Shown: positions 1-8,262 of the stretch, one piece after another | How the letters are laid out: each line of letters starts with the position of its first letter | Position numbering within the stretch: position 1 is the first letter of the stretch | Source: an uncultured Faecalibacterium sp. | Lineage (GTDB): Bacteria > Bacillota > Clostridia > Oscillospirales > Ruminococcaceae | DNA: 14,294 nucleotides | Assembly: GCA_900765105.1 (NCBI GenBank) | Contig: CAAFQM010000180.1 | Span: 1 to 14,294 of the forward strand | Reading direction: 5' to 3' | The notes under the pieces: model-generated | The model's database searches: none | The model's input: the letters and a program-made list of their open reading frames with translations, nothing else | What the model was told of the DNA's origin: nothing | Translations under genes and position numbers: made by a program

Positions 1-387
1 GGTGCCTGTGCCAACATCTGCCCCAAGCAGGTGATCATGATCGACGCTGCCGGCCCCCGCAAGCCGGTGGTCATGTGCTCCAACAAGGACAAGGGTGCTG
101 TGGCCAACAAGCTGTGCACCACCTCCTGCATTGCCTGCGGTATGTGCGAGCGCACCTGTAAGTTCGACGCCATCCATGTTGTGGACGGCGTTGCCCGCAT
201 CGATTATGAGAAGTGCAAGGGCTGCGGCATGTGTGCCCAGAAGTGCCCCAAGCACATCATTCTCTTCCCGCTGAAGGACGACCCCAATCCCCCGAAGCCC
301 GTGGTGAAGCCCGCCGCTCCCGCTGCTGCTCCCGCAGCAAAACCGGAAGCCAAGGCCGAGGCAAAGCCCGAGACCAAGGCTGAATAA
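1..387 (+). CDS. rnfB: RnfB-like ferredoxin subunit of the Rnf complex (3' part only)
   Basis: The reading frame is open from the first base, so only the C-terminal 128 residues are present. It shows the tail of one iron-sulfur motif at the very start (GACANICP, Cys3 and Cys7). A CxxCxxCxxxC cluster motif follows at Cys43, 46, 49 and 53, and a second at Cys72, 75, 78 and 82, the latter followed by Pro. After the last cluster comes a low-complexity tail of about 35 residues rich in Ala, Pro, Lys and Glu, which often occurs on Clostridia RnfB. RnfB is the ferredoxin-like entry subunit of the membrane complex that couples ferredoxin oxidation to NAD+ reduction and ion pumping. In the usual rnfCDGEAB order it is last, which fits the terminator 14 bases after its stop. 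Another polyferredoxin is possible because the N-terminal domain is outside the window. Confidence 0.82.
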   Translation, partial: GACANICPKQVIMIDAAGPRKPVVMCSNKDKGAVANKLCTTSCIACGMCERTCKFDAIHVVDGVARIDYEKCKGCGMCAQKCPKHIILFPLKDDPNPPKPVVKPAAPAAAPAAKPEAKAEAKPETKAE

Positions 388-400
388 GCTGTAAACCGGC

Positions 401-440
401 AGGAGGCCGCCGCACGATTCTGTGCGGCGGCCTCCTTTTT
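401..440 (+). terminator. Rho-independent terminator after rnfB
   Basis: A perfect 15-bp stem (401-415 with 422-436), a six-base loop GATTCT, and a run of five T ending at 440. It starts 14 bases after the rnfB stop and would end the presumed rnf operon. Confidence 0.93.
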
Positions 441-481
441 GTCTGCAACGGCGGATTTTTCCACATTCTTGCAAAATCCGG

Positions 482-509
482 TTGAAAAGACGCGGGAATA
501 TGGTTAAAT
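482..509 (+). promoter_or_regulatory. Candidate promoter for the MFS gene
   Basis: A -35 like TTGAAA (482-487), a 16-base spacer, and a -10 like TTAAAT (504-509) preceded by TGG, which makes an extended -10. A start site near 516 would give a leader of about 30 bases. It lies just after the rnfB terminator, where the MFS gene needs its own promoter. The -10 matches only 4 of 6 bases. Confidence 0.5.
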
Positions 510-546
510 AGAACATGGATATTATTGCAAGGAAAAGAGGAATACC

Positions 547-1689
547 ATGGAACACCAGAATACACGCCTGCGGAACGCGGGATTTCTGACATTCTTTTTC
601 AGCGGCATCTGCGCCATCAGCTCGGGCGTGGTGGTCAGCCTGCTGCAGGAGCGCTATGGCTTTGCCTACGGCATGACCGGAACCCTGCTTTCCCTCATGA
701 GCATCGGCAACCTGCTGGCGGGCTTTCTCATCGCCATGCTGCCCGGCGCGCTGGGCATGAAGCGCAGCGTGCTGCTGCTGACCGTCGGTTATGCGGTGGG
801 CTACTGCCTGATGGGTGTGACCGGCGCGGTGGCGCTGCTGGCACTGGCGTTCTTCCTCGTGGGCATCGCCAAGGGCAGCGCCATGAACACCTGCACGATT
901 CTGGTCAGCGATAACTCAGAAAACCGCACCCGGGGCATGAACCTGATGCACAGCTGCTACGCCTGCGGCGCGCTGCTGTGCCCGTTCCTCATTGCAGCGG
1001 CCGCAAAGGTGAGCACCGAACTGGCGGTGTTCCTACTGGCGGCGCTGGGCTTTGTGCTGTGGCTGGTGTATGCCTTCACCCCGCTGGGCAGCGGTGCGGC
1101 CAAAAGCGGTGCAAAGGCCAAAGAAGTCACCGACTGGAGCTTTCTGCGCTCGCCCCGGTTCTGGCTGCTGACCGGTCTGCTGTTCTGCCAGAACGCCGCC
1201 GAACAGAGCGTCACCGGCTGGATGGTGACCTACTTCAAGGGCAGCGGCATCATTGCCGGTTCACTGGCGGCCTATACCGTCACCGTGATGTGGGGCGCAA
1301 CGCTGGTGGCGCGGCTGCTCATCGCCTTCGTGTTCCCGTTCAGGAACCCCCGTAAGGCCATGGTGGGCATGAGCGTGCTGTGCACCTTCTTCTATGTGCT
1401 ACTGGTGATGGCGCACACGCAGGGCGCAGCCATTGCGCTGCTGTTTGCCTTTGCCTTCTCCATGGCGGGCCTGAACCCCACCGCCGTGGCCAGCGCAGGC
1501 CGGATGACCAGCGTGACCAGCATGGGTATCATGCTGCCTGTGGCGTCCAGCGGTGCCATCCTGATGCCGTGGATCATCGGCATCATTGCCGAAAAAGTCA
1601 GCCTTGCCGCCGGTATGGCTTCCAATATCGTGCCCTGTGTGGGCCTGATCGTGTTCACCCTTCTGGCGGCAAAGCTGCCGGAGGAATAA
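547..1689 (+). CDS. Major facilitator superfamily transporter, substrate unknown
   Basis: A 380-residue, very hydrophobic protein with about 11 to 12 predicted membrane segments. A short polar linker rich in Lys, Gly and Ala near residues 180-195 separates two halves, as in the major facilitator superfamily. The first half holds a GMNLMHSCYACGALLCPF stretch near residues 130-147, resembling the N-L-H...G-A-L pattern of the fucose/sugar:proton symporter-like branch. That resemblance is weak, so I do not assign a substrate. The ATG at 547 is preceded by GAGG six bases upstream. The gene has its own candidate promoter and a terminator that it shares with the convergent queH. Nothing around it points to a substrate. 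The family assignment is firm; function is open. Confidence 0.85.
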   Translation: MEHQNTRLRNAGFLTFFFSGICAISSGVVVSLLQERYGFAYGMTGTLLSLMSIGNLLAGFLIAMLPGALGMKRSVLLLTVGYAVGYCLMGVTGAVALLALAFFLVGIAKGSAMNTCTILVSDNSENRTRGMNLMHSCYACGALLCPFLIAAAAKVSTELAVFLLAALGFVLWLVYAFTPLGSGAAKSGAKAKEVTDWSFLRSPRFWLLTGLLFCQNAAEQSVTGWMVTYFKGSGIIAGSLAAYTVTVMWGATLVARLLIAFVFPFRNPRKAMVGMSVLCTFFYVLLVMAHTQGAAIALLFAFAFSMAGLNPTAVASAGRMTSVTSMGIMLPVASSGAILMPWIIGIIAEKVSLAAGMASNIVPCVGLIVFTLLAAKLPEE

Positions 1690-1693
1690 ACCA

Positions 1694-1733
1694 AAAGCCC
1701 GTCTGCACGAACCTTGCCGTGCAAACGGGCTTT
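1694..1733. terminator. Bidirectional terminator between the MFS gene and queH
   Basis: A 16-bp stem (1694-1709 with 1718-1733) has a single C/A mismatch and an eight-base loop. On the plus strand it runs into a T-rich tract (TTTCTTT); on the minus strand into TTTT. It fills the 46-base gap between two convergent stop codons. Confidence 0.88.
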
Positions 1734-1735
1734 CT

Positions 1736-2356
1736 TTATCCTTCAATGCCTCTTGCCCTTGCGCTGAACTCGCACCCGCAGTAATCCTGCCGGTACAGGC
1801 CGTACTGCTCCGAAAGCTGCAGGCTGCGCAGATAGCCGTTGTGCTTTTTGAAGTCCGAGGGCAGGTGCTTCACGCCGAACTCCGCTTCCAGCTCCTGCCC
1901 GATGGCGTTGATGCGTTTGGCGTCTTTGTGAGGGCTGATGGAAAGGGTCGTGGTGAACCAGTCGAAGCCGTGCTCGGCGGCGTACTGCGCCGCCCGGCGC
2001 ATCCGCAGCCGGTAGCAGACGGTGCAGCGGCTGCCGCGCTCCGGCTCGTTTTCGAGGCCCTGCACGGCGGAGTAGAACTCCTGTGGGTCGTAGCTGTCCT
2101 CGATGACGGTCACGCCCAGCGGGTGGGCGGCGGCCACGAACTTTTTCAGCTCTTCGCCCCGGCGGAAGTATTCTTCGGCGGGCCATGTGTTGGGGTTATA
2201 GTAGAGCACGGTAATGTCGAAATACTGGCACAACTGTTCCAGCACCGCGCTGGAGCAGGGGCCGCAGCAGGCATGGAGCAGCAGGCGCGGGCGAGCGCCG
2301 CCTAAATTTTTCAGCACAGCATCCATCTGCTGGGCGTAGTTCAGTTGAGTTGCCAT
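1736..2356 (-). CDS. queH: Epoxyqueuosine reductase QueH
   Basis: A 206-residue cytoplasmic protein of the QueH family (formerly DUF208). QueH reduces epoxyqueuosine in tRNA to queuosine, the last step of Q synthesis, and replaces the unrelated cobalamin-dependent QueG. The diagnostic cysteines are present: HACCGPC (Cys30, 31, 34), RCTVCY (Cys111, 114) and YCGC near the C-terminus (Cys193, 195). In the family these hold a [4Fe-4S] cluster and an additional iron. The length is normal. I chose the ATG at 2356: the only Shine-Dalgarno-like sequence (AGAGG, 2366-2370) directly touches the upstream in-frame ATG at 2365 but lies nine bases from this one. No other queuosine genes and no preQ1 riboswitch are visible; the leader would be under 30 bases. 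Confidence 0.92.
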   Translation of the reverse strand: MATQLNYAQQMDAVLKNLGGARPRLLLHACCGPCSSAVLEQLCQYFDITVLYYNPNTWPAEEYFRRGEELKKFVAAAHPLGVTVIEDSYDPQEFYSAVQGLENEPERGSRCTVCYRLRMRRAAQYAAEHGFDWFTTTLSISPHKDAKRINAIGQELEAEFGVKHLPSDFKKHNGYLRSLQLSEQYGLYRQDYCGCEFSARARGIEG

Positions 2357-2378
2357 TGCGTTCATCCTCTGTTATAAT
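2350..2378 (+). promoter_or_regulatory. Promoter for the DUF896 gene, overlapping the queH start
   Basis: The -35 TTGCCA (2350-2355, 5 of 6), a 17-base spacer and a perfect -10 TATAAT (2373-2378), preceded by TGT to make an extended -10. The start site would be near 2385, giving a leader of about 46 bases. The -35 covers the queH start codon. Confidence 0.75.
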
Positions 2379-2390
2379 GGTTTTGCATTC

Positions 2391-2396
2391 ATTATA
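2391..2396 (-). promoter_or_regulatory. Extended -10 promoter for queH
   Basis: On the minus strand the sequence reads TGTTATAAT, a perfect extended -10 hexamer. No good -35 lies at 17 bases (CTGTAT matches 2 of 6). The predicted start near 2384 leaves a leader of about 28 bases. It forms one arm of an inverted repeat with the promoter of the divergent DUF896 gene. Confidence 0.65.
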
Positions 2397-2430
2397 ACAT
2401 ATTCTGCTTTAAAATACAGGAGGCTCCCCC

Positions 2431-2655
2431 ATGACACAGGAAAAAATCGCCCGCATCAATGAGCTGGCAAAAAAAAGCAAGACCACCGGCCTGACCGAGG
2501 CCGAAAAGACCGAGCAGCAGGCGCTGCGGCAGGAGTATCTGGCCGACGTCAAGGCCAGCCTGCGCGCCCAGCTGGACCATACGTCCATCAAGGAGCCGGA
2601 CGGCACCATCCACAAGGTGACCCGCCGCGCCGATCTGGGCAAGCCCCGCAGCTGA
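2431..2655 (+). CDS. Small DUF896 (YnzC-like) protein
   Basis: A 74-residue, charged, presumably cytoplasmic protein. The N-terminal part (EKIARINELAKKSKTTGLT then EAEKTEQQALRQEYL) is the helix-turn-helix hairpin core typical of DUF896, named after Bacillus subtilis YnzC, about 77 residues long. The C-terminal part (residues 57-74, basic) is less ordered in the family. The biochemical function is unknown; in B. subtilis ynzC sits next to the SOS cell-division gene yneA, but no SOS gene is nearby here. The start is well supported: AGGAGG at 2418-2423 lies seven bases before the ATG. The gene has its own promoter and terminator, so it is probably transcribed alone. Confidence 0.88.
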   Translation: MTQEKIARINELAKKSKTTGLTEAEKTEQQALRQEYLADVKASLRAQLDHTSIKEPDGTIHKVTRRADLGKPRS

Positions 2656-2682
2656 GTGTACAATTTAAGAGCCACTTTTTTG

Positions 2683-2723
2683 GAGGAAAATGCACCCGAA
2701 AAGGTGCGTTTTCCTCTTTTTTT
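2683..2723 (+). terminator. Rho-independent terminator after the DUF896 gene
   Basis: A 14-bp stem (2683-2696 with 2703-2716, one G-U pair), loop CGAAAA, then seven T (2717-2723). It lies 27 bases past the stop. Confidence 0.94.
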
Positions 2724-2750
2724 GCGCGGTAGACTGTGTTATACTATAAT
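2722..2750 (+). promoter_or_regulatory. Promoter for purA
   Basis: A perfect -10 TATAAT (2745-2750) and a weak -35 TTGCGC (2722-2727) at 17 bases. The -35 overlaps the T-run of the preceding terminator. The start near 2757 leaves a purA leader of about 106 bases. I recognise no known riboswitch in that leader. Confidence 0.68.
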
Positions 2751-2862
2751 AGCATCGGTGCGGGTATGTCCCCGTGCGGTGCGTTTTCCCAAGGTGGCGT
2801 ATCCCGGGCAAGGTGCACGGAAAAGGCTGTCTTTTGAAAAAATGATAAAGAGGTCATTTATT

Positions 2863-4155
2863 ATGCTTACTGCAATTACGGGTATCAACTGGGGCGATGA
2901 AGGCAAGGGCCGCATGGTCGATCTCATCAGCCAGGAGTATGACATCGTTGCACGCTATCAGGGCGGCAACAACGCCGGTCACACGGTCAAGAACGAGCGC
3001 GGCAAGTTTGTGCTGAACCTGCTGCCCTCCGGCATCCTGCGCCCCAACGTCGTCTGCGTCATGGGCAACGGCATGGTCATCGACCCGCATCATCTGGACG
3101 GCGAGATCAACAAGCTGCGCGAGCAGGGCATTGAGATCAGCCCCAAGAACCTGAAGATCTCCGACCGCGCAACCATCACCATGCCCTACCATGTGGAGCA
3201 GGACGGTCTGGAAGAAGCCCGTCTGTCCAAGACCGGCGCACAGTTCGGTTCCACCAAGCGCGGCATTGCCTATGCTTATGGCGACAAGTACATGAAGAAG
3301 ACCCTGCGTATGGGCGATCTGCTGCATCTGGATGACGCTGTGAAGAAGCGTCTGATCACCATGGTCGATTCCAAGAATCTGGTCATGGAGGGCAGCTACA
3401 ACGCCGCTCCCATCAGCGTGGATGAGATGTGGGCATGGCTGGAGAAGTATGCCGCCATCTTCAAGGATTACATCTGCGACGTGGGCCAGTATCTGGCCGA
3501 CGCAGACGCCGAGGGCAAAAAGGTGTTGTTCGAGGCTCAGCTGGGTGCTCTGCGCGACATCGACTTCGGCATCTACCCCTACACCACCTCTTCCAACGTC
3601 ATCGGCGCTTACGCCCCCATCGGCGCAGGCATCCCGGGCCACAAGCTGCACAACTCCATCGGCGTCATGAAGGCTTACTCTTCCTGCGTCGGCGACGGCC
3701 CCTTCACCGCTGAGCTGGCCATGACCGAAGAGGAAAAGCACGACCTGCGTGAGGCTGGCCACGAGTATGGTGCAGCCACCGGCCGTCCCCGCCGCGTCGG
3801 CCCCATCGATCTGGTGGCAAGCCGCTACGGTGTGTTCTGCCAGGGCTGCGACGAAGTTGCCCTGACCCTGCTGGACGTGCTGGACTACATGGAAAAGATC
3901 CCCATGGTCACCGCCTACAAGCTGACCGACGGCAGCACCACCACCCGTTTCCCCATGGGCGAAGCTCTGGACACCGCGCAGCCGGTGGTGGAGTACCTGC
4001 CCGGCTGGCACTGCGATATTACCGCTGCCCGCAAGTGGGAAGACCTGCCCAAGGAAGCACAGGACTATGTGGAGTATCTGGAAAAGGCCGTCGGCTGCAA
4101 GATCACCTACATCTCGGTGGGTGCAGAGCGCGAGGCTTACATCCACCGCGTCTGA
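2863..4155 (+). CDS. purA: Adenylosuccinate synthetase PurA
   Basis: A 430-residue enzyme that joins IMP and aspartate using GTP, the first step from IMP to AMP. Family motifs are in order: the P-loop NWGDEGKGR (9-17) with catalytic Asp12, GGNNAGHT with catalytic His40, ISDRA and MPYH, the IMP-binding region FEAQLG (223-228), TSSN, GPFTAEL, and ATGRPRR (305-311). The length matches the family. It belongs to a divergent subtype: FEAQLG replaces the common FEGAQG, and the usual TKLDVLD reads TLLDVLD (335-341), so the guanine-site Lys is Leu336. The frame stays open far upstream, but the ATG at 2863 is chosen because AAAGAGG (2847-2853) lies nine bases away and homologs begin just before the P-loop. 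An ATG at 2842 lacks a ribosome site. degV follows 42 bases later without a terminator. Confidence 0.96.
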   Translation: MLTAITGINWGDEGKGRMVDLISQEYDIVARYQGGNNAGHTVKNERGKFVLNLLPSGILRPNVVCVMGNGMVIDPHHLDGEINKLREQGIEISPKNLKISDRATITMPYHVEQDGLEEARLSKTGAQFGSTKRGIAYAYGDKYMKKTLRMGDLLHLDDAVKKRLITMVDSKNLVMEGSYNAAPISVDEMWAWLEKYAAIFKDYICDVGQYLADADAEGKKVLFEAQLGALRDIDFGIYPYTTSSNVIGAYAPIGAGIPGHKLHNSIGVMKAYSSCVGDGPFTAELAMTEEEKHDLREAGHEYGAATGRPRRVGPIDLVASRYGVFCQGCDEVALTLLDVLDYMEKIPMVTAYKLTDGSTTTRFPMGEALDTAQPVVEYLPGWHCDITAARKWEDLPKEAQDYVEYLEKAVGCKITYISVGAEREAYIHRV

Positions 4156-4197
4156 TCTCCCGGCAGGCCGAATCTTTCAGAAAAGGAAGCGTCACAG

Positions 4198-5100
4198 ATG
4201 TTTGATATCATTACCGACAGCGCATGCGACCTGACGCTGGATACCACAAAGCAGATGGGCGTGGAGGTCGTGCCCTTCTATGTTTCGCTGGACGGCGAGC
4301 ATTACCGCAAGGAGGGCACGGAGATCGCCGTGCGGGATTTTTACCAGTTCATGGTGGACAACCCCTCGGCCTATCCCAAGACCAGTCTGGCCTCCATCGA
4401 GGACTTTGAAAAGACCTTCCGCGCACACGCCGAGGCGGGTCGGGCGGTATTGTGTCTGGTGTTCACCGGCAAGATGAGCGGCTGCGTGGGCAGCGCCCGC
4501 AACGCCCGGGATCTGGTGCTGGAGGACTACCCCGAGGCACGCATTGAGGTCATCGACTCGGCGGCGGCCACCGTCACCGAGTCCACGATGGTGGAAAACG
4601 CTGTGGCCATGCGGGACGCCGGCTGCACGCTGGATGAGACGGTGACATGGCTGGAAGCAGAAAAGGCAACCAACCAGATCTTCTTTACGGTGGGCAATCT
4701 GGATTATCTCATCAAGGGCGGGCGCATCGGCAAGGTGACCGGACGCGCTGCCAACATGCTGGGCATCAAGCCGATGATCCTGTTCAAGGACGGCGAGATC
4801 TTCTCCGGCGGCGTGGCGCGCGGCCGGCAGAAGAGCTTTGAAAAGGCGCTGGATCAGCTGATGAATTATCTGGAAGCCCACGGCGGCACCCCGGATGACT
4901 ACCGCATCACGGTGGGCTACGGCTACGATGCCGATGAGGGCAAACGTCTGTGGATGCAGACCCGTGCGGCGCTGCGTGCCAAATACCCCGGCGCACAGTG
5001 TGAAGTTGGCCTGCTGCAGATCGGCTGCACCATTGCGGTGCACACCGGCCCCTATGCACTGGGCATGGGCGTCATGCGCCGCTGGAAAAAACAGGGCTGA
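4198..5100 (+). CDS. DegV family (FakB-like) fatty-acid-binding protein
   Basis: A 300-residue cytoplasmic protein of the DegV family. Members bind a single fatty acid, and FakB members present it to the kinase FakA for phosphorylation and use in phospholipid synthesis. Family hallmarks are the N-terminal TDSACDL (residues 6-12), PKTS (Thr62-Ser63, the pair that contacts the carboxylate in this family), TGKMSG (90-95) and KGGRIGKVTG (173-182), followed by NMLGIKPMI. The length is slightly above the usual 280-290. AAGGAAG (4183-4189) precedes the ATG by eight bases. It probably shares a transcript with purA, since 42 bases and no terminator separate them. No fakA is in the window, so a kinase-partner role is inference. 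DegV proteins are often present in several copies, so I give no symbol. Confidence 0.9.
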   Translation: MFDIITDSACDLTLDTTKQMGVEVVPFYVSLDGEHYRKEGTEIAVRDFYQFMVDNPSAYPKTSLASIEDFEKTFRAHAEAGRAVLCLVFTGKMSGCVGSARNARDLVLEDYPEARIEVIDSAAATVTESTMVENAVAMRDAGCTLDETVTWLEAEKATNQIFFTVGNLDYLIKGGRIGKVTGRAANMLGIKPMILFKDGEIFSGGVARGRQKSFEKALDQLMNYLEAHGGTPDDYRITVGYGYDADEGKRLWMQTRAALRAKYPGAQCEVGLLQIGCTIAVHTGPYALGMGVMRRWKKQG

Positions 5101-5122
5101 GATTCGAATACAGGATAAACCG

Positions 5123-5158
5123 ACACCGCACGGCCGCAGGGCTGTGCGGTGTTTTTTT
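5123..5158 (+). terminator. Rho-independent terminator after the DegV gene
   Basis: A 13-bp stem (5123-5135 with 5140-5152, one G-U pair), tetraloop GCAG and seven T to 5158. It ends the purA-degV unit. Confidence 0.94.
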
Positions 5159-5186
5159 GTTATTTGCAAACTTTTTGTGAACCCTA

Positions 5187-5215
5187 TTGACAAACGGACG
5201 GCTTAGGAGTATATT
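5187..5215 (+). promoter_or_regulatory. Consensus sigma-A type promoter for clpB
   Basis: A perfect -35 TTGACA (5187-5192), a 17-base spacer and -10 TATATT (5210-5215, 5 of 6). The predicted start is near 5222, inside the CIRCE operator that begins two bases after the -10. The leader to clpB would be about 184 bases. Confidence 0.88.
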
Positions 5216-5216
5216 C

Positions 5217-5243
5217 TTAGCAGTCGAACAGATAGAGCGCTAA
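5217..5243. promoter_or_regulatory. CIRCE operator (HrcA-binding site) of clpB
   Basis: TTAGCAGTC, nine bases, then GAGCGCTAA. The CIRCE consensus is TTAGCACTC-N9-GAGTGCTAA; each arm has one mismatch and the nine-base spacing is exact. It covers the predicted transcription start, the classic place for HrcA repression that is relieved on heat shock. hrcA itself is not in the window. Confidence 0.9.
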
Positions 5244-5281
5244 AACAAAAATGAAACGTTCGACGGAAGGAGCGCAAAACC

Positions 5282-5344
5282 ATGAAACAGACAAGAATAA
5301 AGAGATGCTTCCGGTTCTGCGGAGCTTCCGCACGGGGCGTTTAG
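5282..5344 (+). CDS. Possible 20-residue leader peptide in the clpB leader
   Basis: An ATG at 5282 opens a 20-codon frame (MKQTRIKRCF...) that ends in TAG at 5342-5344. It has a better ribosome site than many genes here: GGAAGGAG (5265-5272), nine bases from the ATG. The peptide is strongly basic (seven Lys or Arg, no acidic residue) with two Cys and no hydrophobic segment. It lies wholly between the CIRCE operator and clpB, in a different frame from clpB, with its stop 61 bases before the clpB ATG. I do not recognise it. It could be a translated leader that affects clpB expression, or a chance ORF. The stop codon falls inside a second CIRCE-like element. Confidence 0.35.
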   Translation: MKQTRIKRCFRFCGASARGV

Positions 5345-5405
5345 CAGTTGATTGTCATGTCCGCTAAAAAACAAAATCTACCGGTATGAATGGAGGCTTG
5401 ACTTT

Positions 5406-8018
<2,613 letters not shown>

Positions 8019-8056
8019 AATTTACCGGTTTTGTACACAGAGAACAGGCCAAAAGC

Positions 8057-8085
8057 TTGCACCCGTGTGCAGAATATGCTATTAT
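8057..8085 (+). promoter_or_regulatory. Promoter-like element downstream of clpB
   Basis: TTGCAC (8057-8062), a 17-base spacer, and TATTAT (8080-8085) preceded by TGC as an extended -10. The predicted start near 8092 lies eight bases before a terminator hairpin. It could drive a very short RNA or the CNNM gene by read-through. It may also be a chance match in an AT-rich stretch. Confidence 0.5.
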
Positions 8086-8099
8086 AAAAAGTAACATTG

Positions 8100-8144
8100 A
8101 TGTGCTTTTCATCGCGGAACAGCCACGATGGAGAGCACATTTTT
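8100..8144 (+). terminator. Rho-independent terminator after clpB
   Basis: A continuous 15-bp stem (8100-8114 with 8126-8140) with two G-U pairs, an 11-base loop and five T to 8144. It begins 82 bases after the clpB stop and is the only good terminator for that gene. Confidence 0.85.
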
Positions 8145-8164
8145 GATTTAGAGGAAAGTGCAGT

Positions 8165-8198
8165 GTTCTCCTGCGCCGCGTCAGCGGCGCAGGAGAAC
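8165..8198. repeat. Perfect 15-bp inverted repeat upstream of the CNNM gene
   Basis: GTTCTCCTGCGCCGC, loop GTCA, and its exact complement (8184-8198). No T-run follows on either strand, so it is not a standard terminator. The right arm contains AGGAG (8191-8195), seven bases before an ATG at 8203 that opens an eight-codon frame (stop TAA at 8227-8229). Confidence 0.85.
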
Positions 8199-8262
8199 TT
8201 CAATGCCTTTCAAACTTTATAACTTATAAGATAACAGAAAGTTGAGTGTGATTTTCCTTTTT

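Noticed and set aside
2656..2862. Upstream in-frame extension of purA from GTG 2656
   Set aside because: It spans the DUF896 terminator and the purA promoter, has no family similarity and no ribosome site; purA homologs start at about 2863.
2854..4146. A 430-codon open frame antisense to purA
   Set aside because: It mirrors purA, is Ala/Val/His/Gly-rich as expected from reverse-reading GC-rich codons, and has no recognisable domain.
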